Assembly: GCA_026708115.1 (NCBI GenBank)
Contig: JAPOVL010000013.1
Location: 62,001-126,000, forward strand
Reading direction: 5' to 3'
Length of the DNA: 64,000 nt
From: Chloroflexota bacterium
Lineage (GTDB): Bacteria; Chloroflexota; Anaerolineae; Aggregatilineales; Phototrophicaceae
Both the position numbers and the translations under genes were made by a program. Shown here one piece after another: positions 34,278-42,314 of this stretch. How positions within the stretch are numbered: position 1 is the stretch's first letter; each line of letters starts with the position of its first letter. Under the pieces are notes generated by a model, which saw only the letters and a program-made list of their open reading frames with translations, did no database searches and was not told where the DNA came from.

Positions 34278-36089
34278 ATGTCAGCACAATATATTCACGT
34301 ATCGGTGGCCTGGCCATACGCCAATGGCGACCTGCATATCGGCCACCTGGCAGGCGCCTATCTGCCGGCCGATATCTTCGCCCGCTATCACCGTCTGCGG
34401 GGGAATCACGTGCTGATGGTCAGCGGATCGGACAGCCATGGCACGCCAATCACGGTCGAAGCCGACAAGCGCGGCACGACGCCGCTCGCGGTCTTCGAAC
34501 ATTATCATGAACGTTTTTTGCAGACGCAGCGGAAGATCGGCGTTAGCTACGATCTCTTCACCCACACCGACACCGAGAATCATCACCTAGTGGCGCAGGA
34601 CATATTCCGCACCCTGCTGGCGCGCGGCCACCTCTACAAGGAAAAGCAGACCCTGCTCTACAGCGAGAGCGAAAAGCGCTTCCTGCCCGACCGCTATGTC
34701 GAAGGCACCTGCTATATCTGCAAGTACCCGCATGCGCGCGGCGATCAATGCGAAAACTGCGGCAATCTGATGGATGCCATCCAGCTCATCGATCCGCACA
34801 GCCGCAATAACCCCGATGACAAGTTGATTCCGCGGGAATCCGAGCACTATTTTCTCGATCTCGGCCGATTCACCGAAGCGATCCTGGCCTACCTCGCCGA
34901 GCACGCGCATCATTGGCGCCCCAACGTCAGCACCTTCAGCCAGAATTTCGTCAAGGATGGGCTGCGCGGCCGTCCCATCACCCGCGATATCGATTGGGGC
35001 GTTCAAGTGCCCCTGGAAGGCTGGGAAGACAAACGGCTTTACGTCTGGTTTGATGCGGTCATGGGTTATTTCACCGCCAGCATCGAATGGGCGAAGAACA
35101 TCGGTGTGCCCGACGAATGGAAAAAATGGTGGTATAACCCGGAAGCCAAAATCTATAATTTCATCGGCAAGGACAATATCCCCTTCCACACCATCATCTG
35201 GCAAGCGGAACTGCTGGGCATCGACGGCATCTACAACGAAGACGATCCCGTCAATGGCGATATTCCCTTGCAATTGCCCTACGATGTGCCCGCCAACGAA
35301 TTCATGAATATCGAGGGCCAGCAGTTCTCAACCTCGCGCAATTGGGCGGTCTGGCTGCCCGACCTGCTGGAGCGCTACCAAGCCGATGCCCTGCGCTTTT
35401 ATGTCGCCCGCACTTTCCCCGAACGCCAAGACAGCGACTTTTCCTGGGAAGGCTTCCTGGCGCGGGTCAACAACGAATTGCTGGCGGCCTGGGGCAATCT
35501 GGTCAATCGCATGCTCGGTTTCGCCTACAAGCGCTTTGATGGCGCCGTGCCCCAATACGAGCAATTGACCGCCGCCGACCGCGACATCATCGCGGCAACC
35601 GAAGCCGGCTTCGATTCGGTCGGCGCGCTGCTGGAACAAGTGCGCCTGAAAGAAGCGCTGGAAGAGACACTGAGCCTGGCGCGCGATGTCAACGCCTGGC
35701 TCAACGAGCGCGAACCCTGGCAGGCGATCAAAGCCGACCGCGCCGACGCCGCGCGCTCGGTCTACGCTGCGCTCCGCTGCATCGACAACCTGAAAATCCT
35801 CTTCGCGCCCTTCACGCCCTTCAGCTCCCAGCAAGTACACGAGATGCTCGGCTATGAGGGGCAACTCTTCGGCGAGCTCAACATCGAGAAGTACAGCGAA
35901 GAGACCCGCGATCATCTGGCCCTGGTCTATGACGGGGCGAAGGCGATAGGGGAGTGGACGGCAAGCGATCTGCAGCCGGGCCAGAAGCTGCGCCAGCCGT
36001 CTCCGCTTTTCACCAAGCTCGATCCCGAGATCGTCGAGCAAGAGCGGGGGAATCTGGGGAAGGAGCGGGTTGAGAGACCGATTCGTTAA
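34278..36089 (+). CDS. metG: Methionyl-tRNA synthetase
   Basis: The 603-residue class I synthetase charges tRNA(Met). I start at the ATG at 34278, with AAAAGGGG 8 nt upstream. The ATP-binding HIGH motif is at residues 20-23 (NGDLHIGHLAG). The KMSKS-type loop is QQFSTSRNW, with Gln replacing the first Lys. Two Cys pairs in CYICKYPHARGDQCENC form the zinc knuckle at about residue 145-162. The C-terminus ends with the anticodon-binding bundle and lacks the extra EMAP-like dimerisation domain. It lies 60 bp after an intrinsic terminator, so expression depends on read-through. A tail-only copy of its 3' end lies at 37072-37156. Confidence 0.96.
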   Translation: MSAQYIHVSVAWPYANGDLHIGHLAGAYLPADIFARYHRLRGNHVLMVSGSDSHGTPITVEADKRGTTPLAVFEHYHERFLQTQRKIGVSYDLFTHTDTENHHLVAQDIFRTLLARGHLYKEKQTLLYSESEKRFLPDRYVEGTCYICKYPHARGDQCENCGNLMDAIQLIDPHSRNNPDDKLIPRESEHYFLDLGRFTEAILAYLAEHAHHWRPNVSTFSQNFVKDGLRGRPITRDIDWGVQVPLEGWEDKRLYVWFDAVMGYFTASIEWAKNIGVPDEWKKWWYNPEAKIYNFIGKDNIPFHTIIWQAELLGIDGIYNEDDPVNGDIPLQLPYDVPANEFMNIEGQQFSTSRNWAVWLPDLLERYQADALRFYVARTFPERQDSDFSWEGFLARVNNELLAAWGNLVNRMLGFAYKRFDGAVPQYEQLTAADRDIIAATEAGFDSVGALLEQVRLKEALEETLSLARDVNAWLNEREPWQAIKADRADAARSVYAALRCIDNLKILFAPFTPFSSQQVHEMLGYEGQLFGELNIEKYSEETRDHLALVYDGAKAIGEWTASDLQPGQKLRQPSPLFTKLDPEIVEQERGNLGKERVERPIR

Positions 36090-36106
36090 TGTCAAACTCA
36101 GCGCAG

Positions 36107-36171
36107 GGGCGACCCTTGGGTCGCCCACCGGGGCTCTTGTTGCCGAGCGATCCGAAGCGGAGAGATCGCTC
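36107..36171 (+). repeat. Two hairpins after metG, the first of the REP-like family
   Basis: GGGCGACCC-TT-GGGTCGCCC (36107-36126) is one variant of a dispersed hairpin also seen at 16010-16033 and about 56355-56373; arm bases change together, keeping pairing. A second inverted repeat, GAGCGATC (36145-36152) with GATCGCTC (36164-36171), follows. They may help end metG transcription, but there is no T-run. Confidence 0.55.
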
Positions 36172-36226
36172 TGTTTGGTACGACTATGTTATGATTGCTT
36201 CACCGAGAAGGGCAAAGGAAAGAGAT

Positions 36227-36448
36227 ATGCGAAGGGATTTAACAATATCCGTCGTACAGGATGGAGATTTGTTCGTTTCTCACTGCGTCGATTTGGATAT
36301 AGCGAGTCAAGGTCAGACGAGCAAAGAGGCAATAGAAAATGTCAAAGAGGCGGTGACCTTGTTTCTAGAAGAAGCATCGGAAGCAGAAATCTCGGCGCGT
36401 TTTGACCAGTGCGGATTCATCGAACAAGTGAGCTTCGAAATTGCCTAA
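36227..36448 (+). CDS. HicB-like antitoxin-type protein, orphan
   Basis: The 73-residue protein starts at the ATG at 36227, preceded by AAAGGAA. The sequence LTISVVQDGDLFVSHCVDLD, then IASQGQTSKEAIENVKEAVTLFLEE, is the HicB (UPF0150) partial RNase H-like fold. HicB usually neutralises the mRNA-cleaving toxin HicA, encoded next to it, and often adds a DNA-binding tail. Neither a HicA frame nor a DNA-binding tail is present here. It may be a leftover antitoxin or a stand-alone family member. Confidence 0.7.
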   Translation: MRRDLTISVVQDGDLFVSHCVDLDIASQGQTSKEAIENVKEAVTLFLEEASEAEISARFDQCGFIEQVSFEIA

Positions 36449-36574
36449 ACGGAGAATACTGTCCGGGAGGCAAGTATGTGATATTTTGCGATTGCATGGG
36501 TCTTAGACAGTCAGTCGTATTAGGGACTGTCAACACGCTCTGAATCTTCCCCCACTGCATTATTTGCTTCGGAT

Positions 36575-36871
36575 CTAGGGTCCTGGAGGAATGATGCCCA
36601 GATTTACTGCCAGATTGCCTGCGCCAATAAGAAGAGACAAAACGAAACCGGCGCCGACCGCTGTTCCGATGATCTTGGTCTGTCGATCTCGAACCCCCTT
36701 GATTTCATTGGTCAGCAGTTCAGTTTGAGCATCTATCTTCGCGCTTATCTTTTCCATGATTTGGCTTTCGGTACGCAGCAGATCCGCCTTTGTCGCCAGA
36801 TGATTCTGGTTATTTTCCAGCGAAGCGACCCGTTCACCGAGAGAAGAAGAGCCACGGTCGATGTTCGTCAT
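36575..36871 (-). CDS. Small coiled-coil protein with C-terminal membrane helix
   Basis: The 98-residue protein has a heptad-rich stretch (about residues 10-65; RVASLENNQNHLATKADLLR, IMEKISAKIDAQTELL) and one membrane helix near the end (IIGTAVGAGFVLSLLIGAGNLAV). The same architecture and similar ends (LGIIPPGP versus LGIISA) occur in the protein at 43215-43556. DUF1640-like or phage-associated membrane coiled coils are comparable. The function is unknown. Confidence 0.55.
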   Translation of the reverse strand: MTNIDRGSSSLGERVASLENNQNHLATKADLLRTESQIMEKISAKIDAQTELLTNEIKGVRDRQTKIIGTAVGAGFVLSLLIGAGNLAVNLGIIPPGP

Positions 36872-37071
36872 GATGAGTGATTCCGATTAATATGCACCGA
36901 TTCGCTAGTATGATAGCATAGTCATAACACATGTGACAACCATTTGCTTATCCAGACATGCAAAGCGATAGATACACGCAATCTTGCGCAATATGCAGCG
37001 CCTATCGAGACAGTTTCACCTTGTTCATAGTAAATTAATAGAATCGCTGCTCTGAAGCCCCGGGAACTGTC
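36872..37071. other. Intergenic stretch without recognised features
   Basis: It is AT-richer than its surroundings. It probably contains the promoter of the coiled-coil gene. I see no gene, terminator or known repeat in it. Together with the metG tail remnant it fills 36872-37200. Confidence 0.4.
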
Positions 37072-37156
37072 GGGAGTGGGCTTGGAAAATCCCGAAATCG
37101 TCGAGCAGGCGCGTCAGTATCTGGGGAAGGAGCGGGTGGGGCGGCCGATTCTGTAG
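37072..37156 (+). pseudogene. Tail-only copy of metG
   Basis: In frame to a TAG at 37154-37156 this reads GLENPEIVEQARQYLGKERV followed by GRPIL*. The true metG ends LDPEIVEQERGNLGKERV followed by ERPIR*. At the DNA level about 60 bases align well. Only the last 20-25 codons remain, so it is a relic of a second metG copy or of a duplication formed by an insertion about 1 kb long. Confidence 0.75.
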
Positions 37157-37200
37157 CTGTTAGAACGCGGAGAAGACACCTGTTTGCGAATCTGCGTACT

Positions 37201-38559
37201 CTAGTAGCCCTGATTCTTAAGAATGCCGACTTGCGCCGACACTAGTTCTGGCTTTAGATCAACTAGCCAAAAATTTTGAAACATTTCTCGTAGCAGTTCG
37301 TATGTGATCTCATCCAAATTGTCGTAAACCGATGTGGTTAGGAGAAGTTTTGGTCCGAGAGTTGCAGAATCGTCATGACTACGGTTTCTCACCCTCTGTT
37401 CCCAATGGTCATTGTCTCGGAAAAGTATCCGATCTCTCATGCCTGAATAACTGCCAAGTACCATAATTCGTGTCGTGTCATCAAATTGCTCAGCGATAGT
37501 AGTAGCATACAGTAGAAACGCAGCTACACGCCTAATTGCGTACGATATTTCGAAGAATCTAGCTGGTTCCCTGTCTTTGATAGACTCATCGTCAAATAGT
37601 CCCTCAATGTGATAAAACATGCCGTTGGTTGTCGCACGCCAGAAACTACAGCCAATCGGGTGAGGCCGAAAACCATGTGGGTCATTTGGCTTGCCTGCCC
37701 AGGATTCTAATGCTCCCTTAAACGTATATGGTTGATGGGTTTCCAAGTTTCTTACCCGAAATGGGCCGTAGGACGCATGAATTCGCATTCGTGCCATAGC
37801 CATTAAGTCACTTAACTCTTTTGGTCCCGATAATCCCACGAATGATGGGAGTGCAAATCCGAATTCAAATGCTCCATTGTCAAGACGCGCAGGTTCATCA
37901 GCGGGCAAATCTTGGACAAGCAACTTCCAGCGCTCTCTGGACTCCACGATGAACTTTCGCAGAATCTCTTGGTTGTCTGGTGTTACCTCCGCTGCGACAA
38001 ACCGACTATCAAGCATGCCGCGGAACCCGTCGATCAACGCGGTGCGATTGTTCCTGACACATCGGTTAAATAACTCTCGCCATTCCAAGGCCGACGTAGG
38101 CTCTTCACTTCTTGCGGGTCCAAGCTTTCGCACATAGCAGCGGTTCTCAACGATTATTTTGTCCAGGCCTTTCTTTGCAATGACGGGCTCGGTAAGACCT
38201 CCGACCACCGAAACGAAGACATGTTGGATTCCGGTATCCGGATGCTGGACGAATTTAAGCTCGTAATCCGGCATCGGATCAGCGTATTTGGCTATTGCTG
38301 AACCGATCACATCATCAGTGTATTTGGGCAGGTCGCTCGGACGATCTTCAGAAATCCATGTGGCTCCTTCAGACTTATTTTCACTCAATCCCAATACGAT
38401 TATTCCACCCCCAGAATTGGCGAGTGCTATCGCTGCCTTAGCTAGGACTGCTTTATCCGGTGCATTTTTGAAATCTAGCCAGCCCTTGATTTCGACATTC
38501 AAGTCTTCTCTTGGCTCCGCGAGAAGCGCACTCAATATCTGTTGTTCAGCATCTGTCAT
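37201..38559 (-). CDS. AlbA_2 (Schlafen-type) domain protein
   Basis: The 452-residue protein starts at an ATG with GGAGGAACAA upstream. Residues about 1-150 resemble the AlbA_2/divergent AAA_4 domain: LNVEIKGWLDFKNAPDKAVL, AIALANSGGGIIVLGLSENK and NRCYVRKLGPARSEEP. This fold is linked to nucleic-acid binding and, in Schlafen relatives, RNase activity. The remaining 300 residues are not recognised. Base composition is less GC-rich than in neighbouring genes, and it is flanked by a metG relic, suggesting acquisition by transfer. A role in phage defence is possible but not shown. Confidence 0.65.
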   Translation of the reverse strand: MTDAEQQILSALLAEPREDLNVEIKGWLDFKNAPDKAVLAKAAIALANSGGGIIVLGLSENKSEGATWISEDRPSDLPKYTDDVIGSAIAKYADPMPDYELKFVQHPDTGIQHVFVSVVGGLTEPVIAKKGLDKIIVENRCYVRKLGPARSEEPTSALEWRELFNRCVRNNRTALIDGFRGMLDSRFVAAEVTPDNQEILRKFIVESRERWKLLVQDLPADEPARLDNGAFEFGFALPSFVGLSGPKELSDLMAMARMRIHASYGPFRVRNLETHQPYTFKGALESWAGKPNDPHGFRPHPIGCSFWRATTNGMFYHIEGLFDDESIKDREPARFFEISYAIRRVAAFLLYATTIAEQFDDTTRIMVLGSYSGMRDRILFRDNDHWEQRVRNRSHDDSATLGPKLLLTTSVYDNLDEITYELLREMFQNFWLVDLKPELVSAQVGILKNQGY

Positions 38560-38689
38560 TTGTTCCTCCTCCAGCGGTGCGCGCCATTATACACTGCTCG
38601 TCGCTTCTTGTATTGACATAAGCTTGTGATTTCAACCCACCCCCCACCATGCTATACTCCCAACATCACCACCCGCAGGAAAACACTCC

Positions 38690-39769
38690 ATGCCCGCTAC
38701 CGACCCGCGCTGGAAAGCCGTCGCCGACGTCCTCGTCCATTACTCCACAACCGTGCAGCGCGGCGAGCGCGTCATGATCGCCATGGGCGAAATCGATACC
38801 TTCCCGCTGGCTCATGCCGTCTACGAATCTTGCATCAAAGCCGGCGCCTACCCGCAAGTGCAACTCCTCTCGGAAAAACTGCGCCACAGCCTGCTGGAAC
38901 ACGGTTCGGCCGAGCAGCATCGCTGGCTGCCGGAAATCGAGGCTCATGGCATGGCCTGGGCCGATGTCTATTTTGGCTTGCGCGGGGCTTATGACTTAAG
39001 CCTGCACGATGACATCCCGGCGGCGGCGCTGGCGGCCAATCAAGCGGCTATGGGGGTAATCTCGACGCTGCGCTGGCAAGAGACGCGCTGGTGCCTGGTC
39101 CGCGTCCCCAACGCGGCGCTGGCGCGACAAGCCGATACCGACCTGGCAACCATCGAAGATATGTTCTTCGCCGCCTGCCTTTTGGACTATGGCGCCGCCT
39201 CGGAAGGGTGGCATCGGCAAGCCGCCCGGCTCGAGGGCAGCGAGAGTGTGCGCATCGTCGCCGGAGACGAGACCGACCTGTCATTCTCGGTTCGGGGTCG
39301 GCAATGGATGGTATTCGACGGCAAGATCAACTTGCCCGATGGCGAGATCTATACCGCGCCCGTCAACAGGACGCTGAACGGCAAGATCCACTTTGAGCTG
39401 CCGGGCGTCCTGGGCGGCCAATTGGTGCATGACATCCGCCTGGCCTGGCAAGACGGCGAGCTGATCCAGGCCAGCGCGTCATCGAATGAAGCATTCTTGC
39501 TGCAAATCCTGGAAACGGACGCTGGCTCGCGCCGATTGGGCGAGTTTGCCTTTGGTATGAATCCCTACGTCAACCGCTTCTGCAAGGATATACTTATCGA
39601 CGAAAAAATCGGCGGCACGATCCACTTGGCGCTGGGCCGGGCTTATCCCGAGTGTGGCGGGGTCAATCAATCCAGCATCCACTGGGATTTGATCAAGGAC
39701 CTGCGGCAGACCGGCTCAGTCGTTGTCGATGACGCGCCTGTATTGGTGGATGGCGAGATCTTGATCTGA
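38690..39769 (+). CDS. M29-family metallo-aminopeptidase
   Basis: The 359-residue protein matches the thermophilic aminopeptidase family (M29; AmpS/PepS). The two-metal site motifs are visible in the C-terminal half: GEFAFGMNPYVNRFCKDILI, DEKIGGTIHLALGRAYPECG and GVNQSSIHWDLIKDLR. The N-terminal half (MIAMGEIDTFPLAHAVYESC) is the usual alpha/beta part. It should remove N-terminal residues from peptides in the cytosol. It starts 83 bp before the sugar ABC cluster's receptor gene on the same strand, but is probably not part of its pathway. An AGGA lies upstream of the ATG. Confidence 0.92.
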   Translation: MPATDPRWKAVADVLVHYSTTVQRGERVMIAMGEIDTFPLAHAVYESCIKAGAYPQVQLLSEKLRHSLLEHGSAEQHRWLPEIEAHGMAWADVYFGLRGAYDLSLHDDIPAAALAANQAAMGVISTLRWQETRWCLVRVPNAALARQADTDLATIEDMFFAACLLDYGAASEGWHRQAARLEGSESVRIVAGDETDLSFSVRGRQWMVFDGKINLPDGEIYTAPVNRTLNGKIHFELPGVLGGQLVHDIRLAWQDGELIQASASSNEAFLLQILETDAGSRRLGEFAFGMNPYVNRFCKDILIDEKIGGTIHLALGRAYPECGGVNQSSIHWDLIKDLRQTGSVVVDDAPVLVDGEILI

Positions 39770-39851
39770 TGTTGAGGCGAGGAGGCGCTTATCGAAGGAA
39801 GTCCATCGCAATTCCGCTTTAACTTACTCATACAGCAAGAAGGAGTGTACG

Positions 39852-41324
39852 ATGTCCAAGAAAAGCTTGAGCCGCCGCGACTTTCTGCGCATGAGCGGCG
39901 CGGCCGGCGCCGCAGTTGCCGGCGGATTGACGCCATTGGCGAATCTTCCGCGCGTTGCCGCCCAAAGCGATACCACCATCAACGTGCTGACGGTGGGCGA
40001 TCCCTGGGATCTGGCCCTGCAGAACGTGGTCGATCAATTCACCGAGATGACCGGGATTGGCGTCAATATCGAATCCCTGGGTTATACGGCCTTGCAAGCG
40101 CGTCTGGTCAACGCCTTTTTGACGCAAAGCGCGGACGCCGATGTCATCGCCGTTGACCAGATGTGGATCAGCCAATATGCCGACAACGGCTGGATTCGCT
40201 CGCTCGATGAATTCATTTCGGCCGATTCCGATTCCGCCATCGACGACTTCGTGCCAGAATGCCTCTATTCCTTGAGCACCTGGCGCAATCACGTTTGGAC
40301 GCTGCCCATCGCTTCCTATGGCCAGGGCATCATGTACCGCACCGATCTCTTCGAAGCCGCCGGACTCGATCCGCTGCCTTCGTCCGTGGCCGACGCCGGC
40401 GACTGGACCTGGGAAGACTATTTCGGCATCCTCGATCAGATCAACGGCATGGACCTCGATGGCACCAGCATGTACGGTACCACCGTCATCGGCGCGCAGC
40501 CCGTGCCCGTCGTGCACATGTATACACAGCTGTCCGCCAGCTACGGCACGCGTTGGTTCACGCAGTTCCCCGAAGCGCCCTGGGACTTTAGCCCCACCAT
40601 CAACAGCGAATCCAATGTCGCCGCCCTGCACGACTGGAACCGCCTCTATGGCTGGTCGCCACCCGAATCAATCAACTACCTCTGGTTCGATGCCGGCACG
40701 CGCTTCTCGCAAGGCGATATCGGCATGTTCTATCACTGGACGCCCTATTTCTACCTGGTGAACAACGAAGGCTATCTGACTGGCACGCCCTCGCCTGTGG
40801 TCGATAAGTTCGAGACCGCCGTGCTGCCGACGCAGACCGCCGGCGGCGATCAAGTCGTCAGCCTGGGTGGCTGGTCGCTGGGTATGCCATCCACCTCCGC
40901 CAATCAAGACGCTGCCTGGCAGTTCATCAAGTGGGCGACCGGCTCCGACGGCCAAAAGGCCATGGGACAGGTCAATGTCGCTGGTTATCAATTCGCCGAT
41001 TTCAGCCGCAAGTCCAACTACGACGATGCCGATTTGAACGCGCTCTATCCCTTCCTGGGCACGCAGCTGGAGATGATGAAGCTGGGCGATGGCAAGGTGG
41101 TTCGTCCCCCGGCGCCCATCTACACCTCGCTGGAGGGCGTATATGGCTTGCAGATCAACCAGGCCATGACCGGCGCGGTCACGCCGGAACAGGCGCTGGA
41201 GACCACGCAGACGCTCTTCCAGAACATCCTGAGCGGCAACCAGATGATCCCGTACAACGTCGAAAGCTTCGACGATACGCTGGACAATACCAAGGCCTTG
41301 ATCGCTAGCCTTTCGTCCATGTAA
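39852..41324 (+). CDS. Sugar ABC transporter substrate-binding protein (Tat-exported)
   Basis: The 490-residue family 1 receptor has a twin-arginine signal (SLSRRDFLRMSGAAGAAVAG) rather than a lipobox. AAGGAG lies 9 nt before the ATG. Typical motifs are VVDQFTEMTGIGVNIESLGY, VDQMWISQYADNGWIRSLDE, GQGIMYRTDLFEAAGL and AAWQFIKWATGSDGQKAMGQ. It captures an oligosaccharide or sugar for the two permeases downstream. The ATPase is not encoded here, as is usual where one MsiK-like ATPase serves many importers. A strong hairpin separates it from the permease genes. Confidence 0.92.
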   Translation: MSKKSLSRRDFLRMSGAAGAAVAGGLTPLANLPRVAAQSDTTINVLTVGDPWDLALQNVVDQFTEMTGIGVNIESLGYTALQARLVNAFLTQSADADVIAVDQMWISQYADNGWIRSLDEFISADSDSAIDDFVPECLYSLSTWRNHVWTLPIASYGQGIMYRTDLFEAAGLDPLPSSVADAGDWTWEDYFGILDQINGMDLDGTSMYGTTVIGAQPVPVVHMYTQLSASYGTRWFTQFPEAPWDFSPTINSESNVAALHDWNRLYGWSPPESINYLWFDAGTRFSQGDIGMFYHWTPYFYLVNNEGYLTGTPSPVVDKFETAVLPTQTAGGDQVVSLGGWSLGMPSTSANQDAAWQFIKWATGSDGQKAMGQVNVAGYQFADFSRKSNYDDADLNALYPFLGTQLEMMKLGDGKVVRPPAPIYTSLEGVYGLQINQAMTGAVTPEQALETTQTLFQNILSGNQMIPYNVESFDDTLDNTKALIASLSSM

Positions 41325-41380
41325 TACGGAACGACGAGCGCTTGCACAACGCTTCACCGTCGTAAGCGCGCTTCAACTCC

Positions 41381-41404
41381 CTCTCCCCAATGCATTGGGG
41401 AGGG
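41381..41404 (+). terminator. Hairpin between receptor and permease genes
   Basis: CTCCCCAATGCATTGGGGAG (41383-41402) is a perfect palindrome extended by two more pairs. There is no T-run, so it is more likely to stop exonucleases or give partial termination. This would leave receptor mRNA in excess, as in the mal operons. Confidence 0.5.
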
Positions 41405-41420
41405 GGTTGGGAGGAGGGGT

Positions 41421-42311
41421 TTGCAGAACCGCTTCAATCTCAACAGACGACTCCCATACCTCTTGCTTGCGCCATCAATCATCATCTTGCTGGCGCTGAT
41501 TTTGTATCCGCTGGGCTTCGCCCTGCGCAACAGCTTCTGGTTCTGGAACTTGCAGACCAGCGCCGTCCCGCTTTATCACTCCGGCCTGGACAACTACCGC
41601 ATGGTCTTCCAGGTCACGCCCTTCACCGAAGCCCTGAAGAACACGCTTCTGCTGGCTGGCTTGGGCACTTTGGCGCAATTCTGGCTGGGCATGGGCGTCG
41701 CGCTGCTGCTGCATACCCACCTGCGCGGCATGGGTTTCTGCCGCGCGCTGCTTATCATGCCGACCACGCTGGCGCCGGTGGTTGCCGGTTTTCTCTTCCG
41801 CTACCTGCTGGAGCCGAAAGGCGGCTTGCTGCCCTGGCTGTTGGAGGGCATCGGCTTCCCTGTGCCGCCGCAAGGTATCCTGGGTTACGCCGGCAGCGCG
41901 CTCTTTGCCATCGGCATGGTTGACACCTGGCAATGGACGCCCTTCTTCGCCATTGTGCTATATGCCGGATTATTGTCGATATCGGAAGAGGTCAAAGAAG
42001 CCGCGCAAGTCGATGGCGCTTCGCCCTGGCGTATGTTTTGGTCAATCACGCTGCCGCTACTGCGTCCCATCGCCGCTTTCCTAGTCATGATCCGCTTTAT
42101 GCAGCTTTTCAACAGCTTTGATCTGGTCTTTGTGCTGACCGGCGGCGGTCCCGGCACCTCGTCGCGCACGCTCAGCTTCAATCTCTATCGCGAAGGTCTG
42201 GTCAATTACAACATCGGCTTGACCGCGGCCATGACATGGCTGGTGGTCATCATCGTCACCGTCATCATCAATCTCTATATCATTTTCATCTTCCGCAAGC
42301 GGGAATGGTAG
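41421..42311 (+). CDS. Sugar ABC permease, MalF-like
   Basis: The 296-residue protein starts at a TTG directly after GGAGG. It has six membrane helices and the ATPase-contact EAA loop EEVKEAAQVDGASPWRMFWS with ITLPLLRP. The first helix is LPYLLLAPSIIILLALILYP. It pairs with the permease encoded 3 bp downstream to form the membrane channel for the substrate bound by the preceding receptor. The specific sugar is not evident; the dehydrogenase and FGGY kinase downstream suggest a polyol or a pentose-like compound. Confidence 0.92.
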   Translation: MQNRFNLNRRLPYLLLAPSIIILLALILYPLGFALRNSFWFWNLQTSAVPLYHSGLDNYRMVFQVTPFTEALKNTLLLAGLGTLAQFWLGMGVALLLHTHLRGMGFCRALLIMPTTLAPVVAGFLFRYLLEPKGGLLPWLLEGIGFPVPPQGILGYAGSALFAIGMVDTWQWTPFFAIVLYAGLLSISEEVKEAAQVDGASPWRMFWSITLPLLRPIAAFLVMIRFMQLFNSFDLVFVLTGGGPGTSSRTLSFNLYREGLVNYNIGLTAAMTWLVVIIVTVIINLYIIFIFRKREW

Positions 42312-42314
42312 GCC

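Noticed and set aside
36449..36574. A HicA toxin gene next to HicB
   Set aside because: The 126 bp available contain no frame with the HicA pattern (Gly-x-His in a small dsRBD-like fold).
39828..40631. A 267-codon minus-strand frame
   Set aside because: It is antisense to the Tat-exported sugar receptor and codon-mirrored.
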